This document shows positions 41,201 to 50,806 of a stretch of 64,000 nt of DNA, piece after piece. A program made the translations under genes and the position numbers. Positions within the stretch are counted from its first letter, which is position 1. Each line of letters opens with the position of its first letter. The stretch comes from Alentia gelatinosa. Lineage: Eukaryota; Annelida; Polychaeta; Phyllodocida; Polynoidae. Where the stretch lies: NCBI GenBank assembly GCA_950022655.1, contig OX465582.1:92890704-92954703 (forward strand). Reading direction: 5' to 3'. The notes beneath the pieces are model-generated. The model worked only from the letters and a program-made list of their open reading frames with translations. It made no database searches and had not been told where the DNA came from.

Positions 41201-42063
41201 CAATATCATCATGGTTTTGTTGTACATCGTCGTATTTTCCGTGTAGTTGATACGCAGTAATCTCCGAGCAAATGCGAGGATATACACAATAATGATTTGT
41301 ACTGTTTAGCAGTTGAAGTTGTCATCTTCCAGGAGATTACGGCCACTCTACACAAAACGAATCATTATTGAATTTACAAGAATCCCCCTCTCGTGGCCCT
41401 TCAGTCTCCAGGCTTAGGTCTGGTTCACTCAGAGCCCAATATGTGGGAGGAAATCCAAACAAGTCCGACCAGAATCATTGGTTTTTTTTAAGATACGTCA
41501 GGTAAAAACTCACCTACACGATGAACAACAGAAAACACACGAATGACATATGGGATGACTACACATTCTATAAGATTATAGAACTGTCAAGGATATTGGT
41601 AATTTGCTGCACTGGATGCATCTTAAGGTGTGTCCATATCATTATAATAACCTTATCTTTAGGTGGAGATTGGGGGAGGGGTATTGGTCTGTTAATGTTT
41701 GCTGGCACTTTTCTATGACTTAGTATAACACAATGATACTGATTTACATTCCGTCTTCCCATACCTCAATGAGTGTCTGCAACATTTTCTCATTCCACAA
41801 AAAACTTCTGAATACCTCCACCCCTTCAACACTTGATGTATATGGGCTTGATTTTTTTCTCCTGTTAATGAACTCGTTACCGAGGGTGTCTCTACAATGT
41901 CAGTTAAAGAAAGCATTGTGTGTCGGTCTGGCAGTCGTACGAATTCACTGTGTTTGTATATGATCAGGAGGCCCTTCCTTTACATTATCATTGGTCGCCT
42001 TATGGCATTTTGAGAACCACATTTGAAAAATGCACTGACACTGCGATTGTGTTCACTGTCGCC
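41201..42063. other. No gene recognised
   Basis: CTCTCGTGGCCCTTCAGTCTC at about 41393 matches a segment near 21812, so a dispersed repeat passes through here. Open frames of 60-70 codons lack domains. Confidence 0.35.
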
Positions 42064-42434
42064 TAACCCGGCGTTTACATTAGACGACTAAGTATGTGGT
42101 GACTGTAGATCGTCAAGCCGGTGATGGCAATGTCCACTGCAAAAATCGTCGACCTCAGAATACGCCTGAGCGTTTACACTGACGACACACAGTCACCACC
42201 TGTCCAGACGACTAATTTAAGGCGGCTTGAAATAGTCGCCGACGTCAGAGTGTGACTGATAGTCGTGAGGTGGTGCCAAATTGTGTAATCTGACATAATC
42301 AGATGATCTGCAGTCGCCACACGCTTGGTGTTTACATCAGACGATTTCTAGCTTTTTTTTCTGCTGAAAGTCGTCAGGAGGTGCAAAATGCCAGAATCGC
42401 CAGCCAGAATCGTCTAGTGTAAACGCCGGGTTGG
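42064..42434. mobile_element. MITE family E
   Basis: Ends AACCCGGCGTTTACATTAGA and TCTAGTGTAAACGCCGGGTT are inverted repeats of about 27 bp around 370 bp. Internal AGTCGTC/GACGACT motifs recur many times, giving the element internal symmetry; a partial inner end occurs at about 42325-42345. No coding region. Confidence 0.75.
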
Positions 42435-43882
42435 GTTAGTCCTAATCGTATTCATTCAGCCAATATCGTTTTAATTTTTATAAATACCTCCCAGATGTGA
42501 CATACCATGAGAGGTTCAGGATGTTCCAGCATCCTTGATATGAACTTATTCTAAGCTAATGAGCTTATACATATGGCTCTAATGAGGAAAGAATATATAC
42601 CCTGAATGGGAGGTCCAATATCCACGCTCTAGATTGAAAATTTAGTCACTATGATGAGCAAATTACAACTAAGAATGCCATTCTTCAATTGAAGGACTTT
42701 TTAACCATATATGATAGATCACTGGTTTCCTATGTTTGTTTATAATCTATACACTGTATTAGTATAATATATGAATGATGTGGAACTGACAAATATAAAC
42801 TACGAGGTAAAGATATATGTATAATAGTCTTCTGAAAATTACTGAAAATAAAGATATTTCCTCGGTATCGAGGTAGAAAGCTTTGAGATGGCGTAGATGA
42901 GTCTTTGAATAAACACAACAGGTTTTATTTTACTCCAAATATCTTCTCATCAACTATCATCAATTTACCTGTGGGTGATATGAAATTATACAGTTGTGTT
43001 TAATGGTTAATTACTAAACTGGATTGAGGAATTTACTGTTGTCCACGATGTGAAATAACATTGAAGTGTGTACCAGAAATTGCAATAAAGGAATAGCATC
43101 TTTGTAGATGGTTTAGTTGGAATATCCACCCTAAAAAATAGATAAATAAAAAATAAATAATAATTACAAAAAAAACCCAACAAAAACAACAACAAAACAA
43201 AGGAAAATAACCGATGCATGATAAATGAATGGAAACGGACAAGGTGGGCAACTATAAAGAGTCAGTGCCGTTTTTGTCGGCCAATGGGAAGTACCCTACA
43301 TACATAACATCAGGAGACTTCTTGCTCCTGGCATTTGCTGCATGGAAGTAGAATTCTCCAGGGACAGCCGGGCGACAGTAACAGGGCTGGTAATCTCGGG
43401 TGATAATTGGGTCAGCAGTAATGTGTTTTTACGCTGATCCCTCGTTACTGTAAATGCTTGCTGTGTATGCTCATGTTTTTATTATGTCTTCTCATCTGGT
43501 GAAAGAGGAAGCAGCACCTAGCGCATGCAGGCACATATGTACAGCACATTGTCTATGCAATTAACTCACGGCATGCATTTATCGTATTCAGGAATAGGAG
43601 AGAGTATGTTACACAAATAGGTGGTCGGAATTTACTCTTGCAGTGCAGAGAGAGTTATTCATTAACGATGGGAGGCGCATCGATCAAGTTTCAAATCGTT
43701 TGTATTGAAGAGCACTGGAATTATCTTTTATATATTTTAGTAAATCAGGCCTATTTCACCTATTGGGTTTGGATATCTGGAGAAAACGCAAAATTTATTT
43801 ATCTATAATAAGGAAGAATCCCAAGACATCAGATTTGATTGATTATTGACATTATTTGAAACTCACCAGGTGGTGCCACAGT
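42435..43882. other. No gene; A-rich retroposon-like tail near 43134-43205
   Basis: AT-rich DNA. AAATAGATAAATAAAAAATA and following A-rich text could be a decayed retroposon tail. TGTCGGCCAATGGGAAGTAC at about 43276 is an isolated end related to 44584-44894. Confidence 0.35.
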
Positions 43883-44187
43883 GAGGCCCGGCGTCTCCCG
43901 ATAGGCCTGGCGTCCACCTACTACGATAGAAATTTAGACCTCTCAATATGGCACCGATAGAAAAAGCAAATATCGGAGACATATCGGGAAGGTGAAAAAT
44001 CGTAGACATATGTCTAGACATGCCAATGCACCACGAATTGTATAGGGCTTTTATCGGTGTCTAATCGCAGAAACGTGGTCAACTGCCCCGATATCAGGTG
44101 ACCTTCCGACGCGATTTTGAGTTTGCATCGGGTGGTGCATCGTAAGGCATATCGGTGCCATATCGTAGTAGGTGGACGCCAGGCCTA
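43883..44187. mobile_element. MITE family A, copy 4, with duplicated left end
   Basis: A complete copy runs from AGGCCTGGCGTCCACC (43903) to GGTGGACGCCAGGCCTA (44187). It is preceded directly by a second left end, AGGCCCGGCGTCTCCCGAT (43884-43902), so one copy inserted near the tip of another. Confidence 0.75.
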
Positions 44188-44583
44188 AATAGTGAAATGG
44201 TGAAATAATCTGACGACCAGAACAGCAAGTAAACGCCTCAGCGGAAAGTACCGTCTTCCGCCTTCCACAAAACCCTTTTACTGCAATCTAGAAGTTCCCT
44301 CCCAAGGGAAATTTCGCTCGCGGAAAAAATCCTGGCAGGCGAGAAATATAACCTGATTTGCCATGTTGGAATTGAGGTTTTCATACCCAGAGGGACGGGT
44401 ACACCAATAGGCACTGTCATGATGCGTTTACTGTGGAGACGGCTGTGCCAGCATCCCTTGTGGTGTGTTGTTGTATGGGAGTGTAATATTCCACTGTATA
44501 TGTATGCACTTTCATGTTATTCTTTGTAGCGTGTCATAATCAATTACATTGAGCGGGCAGCTACACCATGTACATTGTGACTA
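44188..44583. other. No gene recognised
   Basis: No coding region or repeat end recognised apart from a short minus-strand frame at 44238-44420 without domain. Confidence 0.35.
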
Positions 44584-44894
44584 AAGGCCTGTTTCCATTG
44601 GCCGATCTCCCATCACCGATCTACTGTCAGGAACCACCGACAGACGTTTGGCACTACTGACCCCAAATCGGTCAATGGAAACTACCCAGCTCGTGAAATG
44701 ATCCATGACTTTCTCTGCTTACATTATGCAATGTGGCACCACCCACCACTGAGTGAAAGCTTGGTCACTGAATGAAATCTACAACCCTCACCGATTTTTC
44801 TTTACATACGCGCAGTCAGTGGGACCACTGACAAACTTTCTGGGTAACTAAAAAAAATCTACACACATTTCATCGGCCAATGAAAACAGGCCTT
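44584..44894. mobile_element. MITE family G, TA-flanked
   Basis: Ends AAGGCCTGTTTCCATTGGCC and GGCCAATGAAAACAGGCCTT, bounded by TA at 44582 and 44895. Fragments of its ends occur near 6130, 6200 and 43276. Confidence 0.75.
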
Positions 44895-45487
44895 TATCGG
44901 GAGGTCTGAAATCGGGTGGTTTGAAATTGTAGAGCATAGAAACGCGTTTGGAGGACCAAAAACATAACCTATGGTCATGATTGCCTGACAATTCAATCGG
45001 TGTATCAATTCAGATCTCAGGCAGAAATGTGTGAAGTAACGAGGCTTATCAATTTCCAGAACCGTCTCCCACCACTTGCGACCACTGAATAGAGAGACCA
45101 GGGAAGAGGACGCGCGGAGGTTCCCATGTCCTTCTGCGTACCCTACTTTCGGAGTCGTTGATTGGCTGAGGCGTGCACGTGACCTTCAGCGCTTTTTTCA
45201 TTGGTTGGTTGTATCTGGCACGGCCGGCTTGAGTCCGCCGGACATTCGACTATATGTCTGAGGCTCGCTGTATGTTGGTCCATACAGTTCCTTATGGGTT
45301 CTCTACACAGAGAGCCCAACGTAGGGGTTCTATCGATCCCTACGTTCCCAGCTTTGTTCAAGGCTGGGAGGAGGCCTACTTATGAGTTGTGATGCCTGAC
45401 AAAAACCAAGTTCGTCAGTATAACACTATGGTGAACCAGCACCGTAGCGTTATGTGTCTTGTGTTGGATTTAAGTGTTTCTCTCGTG

Positions 45488-45514
45488 GTTTCGACTGTTA
45501 TCCAGTCTCATCAG
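45488..45514 (-). ncRNA. Hammerhead ribozyme-like motif in PLE2 tail
   Basis: On the minus strand: CTGATGA, stem II GACTG/CAGTC closed by GATAA, then GAAAC. The core boxes are identical to PLE1 while the stem II sequence differs but stays paired, which is good evidence for a conserved RNA fold. The cleavage site is not resolved. Confidence 0.6.
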
Positions 45515-45698
45515 GCAAAGTGTGGTAGGTATTCTTCTGTGGTCTTTCCTGCGGGGATTTCTCCCCGTAGGAGGATACTGCAGTCCCTTGTTTGTTTTTT
45601 TGCATGTATATAGACAAAAAAACATTCCTTTCTTTCTCTCTATTTCTGTGCAGTCCTAGTATCGTCTGGATTCGTCCCCCTGGATTTGGGCAGTACTT

Positions 45699-45755
45699 TT
45701 CATGTAATTTTTTCCGTTCTGATGGATGGTTAATTCCGCGGTTGGGGAAAAAATT
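45699..45755. repeat. PLE2 inverted arm, downstream side
   Basis: TTCATGTAATTTTTTCCGTT... pairs with 47808-47864 over about 56 bp with two mismatches. It contains GGTTAATTCCGCGGTTGGGG. Confidence 0.85.
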
Positions 45756-45794
45756 TTTGACGTGGCATTTTTCAGGGGCGGACCATCAGAGGAC

Positions 45795-46855
45795 TTAACA
45801 TGTATTATAGGTACTCAACCTTTGAGGGTAGTAAAATCATATAATTATCTTGGAGTACTTCTTGACCAGAACCTGAATTTTAACCAACATGTGGAGAAAA
45901 TCCTGAACGAGGTACGACAACGATGGTTTAAGTTACGGAAAATAAGGTATTGCCTAAATACAGACACAGCAGTTAAAGTTGTGAAACAAATGGTCCTGCC
46001 AAAAATCGAGTATGTAGGATTTATTTACAGTTGTACAACCGTAAGGAACAGAGCAAGACTACAAACTATGGTAAATAATTGCCTACGAACTGCACTTTCT
46101 ATCAGGAAGAACACAGATGTGCATGTTAGAGAACTTCAAGAACAGGTCCGTATCAGACCAAATTTCTTTCGGAGCGCGATCCAATTATTGATGATAATAC
46201 ACTGGTGGCAAATGATACCTGGTAATATTATTGATACCAGGGAGACGTGTAACACTCGAGGTAATCAAAGAATACAGCTAAAGATAAAAAGACCAAAAAC
46301 AGAGAAATTTCGACATAGCCCCCTCTACCGAGGCAATGAGCTATGGAATTTATTGAAACCTAGTACGCAAAAACTAACTTCCAAGAAAGATTTTAAAAAT
46401 GAAATCAAGACATACCTGATGAATGCCGAAATTTATGAAAAGGTTGAAGCAATTTGCCGATAGAATCAGAGTCATATGACCTGATATATGTATACTCCTG
46501 GTGTCATATGACCCTGGATATGAAGGTAAAAGTGAGTAAGAAAAGACTGTCTCTTAAAGACTGACCCCAGGTGGCTGGGACTCCGGTCTGTGTGCAAACA
46601 CATACATATAAGTCAAAGTAGTATTAATACAGTGATATGTGGATGAGCATGACCAGGTTAAGGGCCTTACTGGACTCGTTGGCAAAAATACCCTATGTTG
46701 TACTGTAATGTCTGTATAATGTCCTGTATGTCGTGTCCTGTTTTGTAACCTGTTATATTTGTTAGGACGACGCAAGGAAGAACGCCCACAACCAGGGTGA
46801 TTGTACTGTCTGTTTATGATAATAAAAAAAAAAATAATAAAAAAAAAATCTCTGG
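45795..46855 (+). pseudogene. 5'-truncated LINE fragment inside PLE2 (related to LINE D)
   Basis: The plus-strand frame to 46463 reads SYNYLGVLLDQNLNFNQHVE, LRKIRYCLNTDTAVKVVKQM and RIQLKIKRPKTEKFRHSPLY then RGNELWNLLKP. This is the C-terminal third of a LINE RT ORF, closest to LINE D by eye. The frame up to about 45795 is PLE2 sequence, not LINE. A 3' UTR follows and ends in an A-rich tail at 46822-46848. RT catalytic motifs are absent because of truncation. Confidence 0.8.
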
Positions 46856-46861
46856 CGACTA

Positions 46862-47821
46862 CTAGCCGTACCTGTTGTCCAGAGTGTTGAGACCATGTTG
46901 AGAGTGTGTTTTTAGTCGGTGTATCCAGTTGAATTCAATTTTATTTCTCAGACGTGCCGCTTCTTTCGAATCGGGGTGTCTGTATATGAAATCTAGTATG
47001 TGTACCTTTACGTCTAGGGTACCGTTGTGAGTTTGTTGGTTGAAGTGGCTTGGTATTTCATTCTTCCTTGTGTTGTTTTTGATGCAGTTCAGGTGTTCTC
47101 TGATTCGTTCCTTGATCTTCCGCTTTGTCTGCCCCACGTACTGCATGTTGCAGGATTTGCACTCGATACAGTAGATTACGTTGGAGCTGTTGCACGTCAC
47201 ATTCCATTTTGTTTGGTGTTTTCGTCCCGTGGTTTTGGATGTGACTTGTCCATCCATGTTAAGGATGCGACAGTACTTGCAGTTTGTCTTGGTACACTTG
47301 TTTTCCTCGTTGTTTTTCTGTTTCTTGTTGGTTTCTAGTTTATCTTCGGTGTCGTCCCGTTTGTTGGGTTGTTCTTTTTTCTGTTTCTCTTTTGCCCTTG
47401 GTATCGGCTTGGTTCGGTCGGTGTTGTTTTCTTGAGGGTGGCTTGGTTTGTAGTTCGTTTTTGCTTTTACTAGGTAATCCTTGACGTTTTTCGGGCGTTT
47501 GTATCCGTTGATGAGTTTCTTCTTGTGCAGTTCTTTGGTCGTGATGGATCGTGCCAGGATATCCCAGTTATCTGTGATTATTTTCCCCACAGTGTTTTTT
47601 TCGGGTTGGTAGGTGGTTACTAGAACCACTCCCTCTTGTTTGTTGGTGTCCTTTCTTTTTTCCAGTAGTAGTTGGTTTCGTTCTTTCAGATCTACTTTTT
47701 CCTTGCATTCGTTGATGAGTTTCTTTGGGTAGCCCTTTCTTTCAAATTCACCCATTTTTCTCTCGCAGTGTTTCTCGTAGTCGTCGTCCTTCTTGCAAAT
47801 TCTTCTCAAATTTTTCCCCAA
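46862..47821 (-). pseudogene. PLE2 GIY-YIG endonuclease with RT C-terminal remnant
   Basis: The minus-strand frame starts at a TTG at the truncation, so there is no real start. It has a basic linker (KINGYKRPKNVKDYLV), Cys motifs CTKTNCKYC and CNSSNVIYCIECKSC, and the GIY-YIG core QYVGQTKRKIKERIREH and KIEFNWIHRLKTHS with catalytic Arg and Glu, ending DNRYG. It shares the family signature with PLE1 but has a longer charged linker. Its RT core is missing. Confidence 0.85.
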
Positions 47822-47864
47822 CCGCGGAATTAACCATCCATCGGAACGAAAAAAATTACATGAA
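47808..47864. repeat. PLE2 inverted arm, upstream side
   Basis: Partner of 45699-45755. It forms the outer left end of the element in its own orientation and touches the target duplication. Confidence 0.85.
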
Positions 47865-48300
47865 CAGATCTCAGGCAGAGTTTTAATAATGAAATATACT
47901 ATGACTTTAGTAACATCTGTAGAGGTATTTACAACATATTATGATATAATTTTTCAGACACTAAAGCAATCAACTCAAAACATTATAACTGTGGTAGAAT
48001 CATAATTCCATTATGAAACTATGATTTTCATACCCGTATACCTAACCAATTTATACCATATTTACAGCAACTATATATCTGTAAGCGCTCTACCTAATTC
48101 CAGAATTTGAATCGTGAGGGAATCATGACCATGGTCTATGTTTTTGGTCCTCCAAAGGCGTTTCTAGGCTGTACGATTTCAAACCATGTCCACGATTTCA
48201 AACGATCTGGGACCTCCCGATAGGTCAAGATTTGGGCATTTCAAAACAAAGCTATCGAAAGTATGTCGTATACCATCGTCGTAGGTGGGGGCTGGCCTTA

Positions 48301-49583
48301 AGTCACCGGTAACTGCGCCATCCGTGGGCCACTCGGCAGCGATTTTGTCCACCATCATGTTTTCAAGGAAAATGTACTCGAGGTTTCGAGTAAATCTTTG
48401 ATATGCAACTACCAGTGCGAAAATTGCCATCCTGATTACGTTTAGTTTTCAATAAAACTTTCTGAACAAAGTAAGCAAAGAGCTGGTGTCAAATACTAGC
48501 CATGAAATTAAGGTCCTTATCATGACTTTCCAATTCGTAACTCAGATTTTGATCGTATGATTAACAGAGATTAAAATTAAGGCGACATTTAATGAATAGA
48601 TACAAACGTAGTAAAGCCTCACATTTCTGTTGTGATTTGATACAATTGAAGCAAATATTCGATAACAGTTATTAATTGATTGAAATAGTTGTTATTTCTG
48701 AGCTACAAAATTGCCATTTGCTCTTAATCCTTCACCGATTTTGAGTAAAACGATGGGTTCCCAAAGCTATGACTGCAGTTATGACTTCACCCTCTTAGTG
48801 CTGATATGTGTCATAATCCTATACCTTGTATTTATCCAGCCATTGGGAACTAATGGCAGATTACTGTAGAGGAGCCCCCTGTTGTTAAATCCACCAACCA
48901 CCCAGCGGGATTGCTGTATAGTGAAGCTGATGGACTAAAAGCCAAGGACTAAATCAATTTGTGAACGGGGGCGTCGAATAATTGACAGATTCCAGTTTAT
49001 CGTTTTATTAATTACCCTTAAATGCGATTAGTTGTTTTACCGTCCATCTCCAATGAGACGATTTGCTGGCTTCCGTTTGGTAATAGAAGTAATTCATTAG
49101 TGAGACAAAGCCGAGGCGCAATCTGGCTTTAGGAACGGGCCCCTGTTTTAAACACTGTTAATATGACTTTGTTTCGCTAAAATGGTGATGGAATCAGATA
49201 AATGGTAACTGTTTTCCCCTTTGATTACGAGTAATGCCTGCTTTGTTTTCCTGTTAATGCTAGGGGCCTAGTTCTGGCCCAATCGATTAAGGTCAGACAC
49301 TAGGAACAAATGTTAAATTCATCATTGAAGAATGAGCATGGAAATTTATTTCAGAAAAAGAGACAATTAAAAAGTTTGGGTGTTATCCAGTGAGTGAGTT
49401 ACTTGTTGTAGCCCAATGTCAACCAATCAGTCGAAAAACTGCCTCTATATGGTATAAATACGTCAATCCCCAGTAAGCCAATGGGGTATACTGTAACTAG
49501 GAGCGAAAAGTAAGTTCATCATAGATGAATGAGCGTGTAATTATAAACGCATAACAAATAAAAGGTCTGAGTTAGATTTAGCC
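48301..49583. other. No gene seen
   Basis: No coding region or repeat family recognised. AACGGGCCCCTGTTTTAAAC at about 49136-49155 and similar GGGCCCGTTTAAA at 50398 are related in sense to the ends of MITE family L. Confidence 0.35.
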
Positions 49584-49812
49584 TATGGATAGTTTTCTAC
49601 AACCCACTTGCACCCAGTCAACTTGCCATTTCTCTAACTGCCTGAGTCTAGGATCAAAACATATCAAAAACAGTGGGTCAATGAGGTATTTTGGTCTTGA
49701 GTGATTGGTCATGGTCAGCTGGGCACACTTCTAAGACCCTGAGACACTGGCTCCCTGCTGTGTTCTCACTATCACAGGGAACAGCATGCAGATAGTAAAG
49801 GGATAGTTTTCT
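49584..49812 (-). repeat. Dispersed repeat family I, inverted copy
   Basis: Reverse complement of 5775-5998 throughout, from CTATGGATAGTTTTCTACAA to AAAGGGATAGTTTTC. A further partial copy lies at about 50358-50400. Confidence 0.7.
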
Positions 49813-50569
49813 TCAGTTTTTAACATGATTCGATAAAAAGTGTTCAACTTTTGAAAGTGTTGAATAAGCAATAATTTTAGCTTCACGATAATAAAGTTTG
49901 GAAATTATTTATCTTAATAGTGTTTAGGATTCAGAAGTGATTATTTATATAGTGGTTAACATAAGGAAGAGTTTAAATACAAAGAGTTTGCGTTTGGGAG
50001 GTGTTTAAGCATGAATAGTTTAGCATTATGAACTGTTTAAAAGCCTTTAACCAAAGGAAGTGTTTAGAAGATTTTCATTTAGTCTTCTATAGATACTAGT
50101 AACGAATACCATATTGCAAAGAAAACAAGGACAAGGGAAATTTTGTTTTTAGTGGATTCCATAACCATGTATCATAGTCACAAACATTAACAACCAACAA
50201 GACAATATAAGGGCGAAACTTACCTGGCTCTCGATTCAAACCGACACGCTCTGCGAAGCACAATTGCATTGAATTTTGTTGGGCGTCGAGGTGCATCGGG
50301 AGGTCTGAATTTGTGCATTGGCACTGGTGGGTTACATTCCTCAGTTCAGTCATTATTGATTGATCATGGTCAGCTGAGCACTCCACTAGGACACAGGGGC
50401 CCGTTTAAAGACAAATGCTGGCAGTTGGGTGATTTCTAAATTCTATTGAGTTTTGCAAATAACTCAGGGTAATATAAGTTCCATATATTAGCAAATAGAA
50501 AATGCAAAAATAAATGGCATGTCACCATGCTAACTTCTATGGGGGGGGGGGGATCTGAAAATATAAGTG

Positions 50570-50601
<32 letters not shown>

Positions 50602-50806
50602 TCAGGAGTTATTTTATGACAACAGTACTCGCTCTCATGAGCGATCTTCCGTATCGTAGTCAGGACATTACAGGACAGTACAGTATAGGCAGATTATACA
50701 TACATATACAACATACATAGAAAAAACAGGTTATATACATATACATATAGCTCTATACATTATGTACCCTTTTCTATTTCAAAGCCAGCACTTCAGTATT
50801 TAGAGT

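Larger units (their letters stand above)
45026..47864 (-). mobile_element. Penelope-like element 2, 14-bp TSD, interrupted by a LINE fragment
   Basis: Flanked by the direct repeat CAGATCTCAGGCAG (45011-45024 and 47865-47878). On the minus strand: inverted arm (47864-47808), endonuclease frame, LINE insertion in opposite orientation, second inverted arm (45755-45699), hammerhead-like motif (45514-45488), then a tail with CCAAT and CACGTG motifs. The order matches PLE1. The 5' truncation lies further into the RT than in PLE1. Confidence 0.8.
44897..48300. mobile_element. Palindromic DNA element H, split by PLE2
   Basis: The left half (44897-45025) contains TCGGGAGGTCTGAAATCGGG, GCATAGAAACGCGTTTGGAG and GGACCAAAAACATAACC. 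The right half (47880-48300) contains their reverse complements at about 48130-48225 in mirrored order. The PLE2 insertion lies between. The right end (GGTGGGGGCTGGCCTTA, about 48280-48298) resembles a family A terminus. Confidence 0.6.

Noticed and set aside
47027..47484. Plus-strand frames in the PLE2 region
   Set aside because: They are the reverse-strand shadow of the GIY-YIG endonuclease frame.
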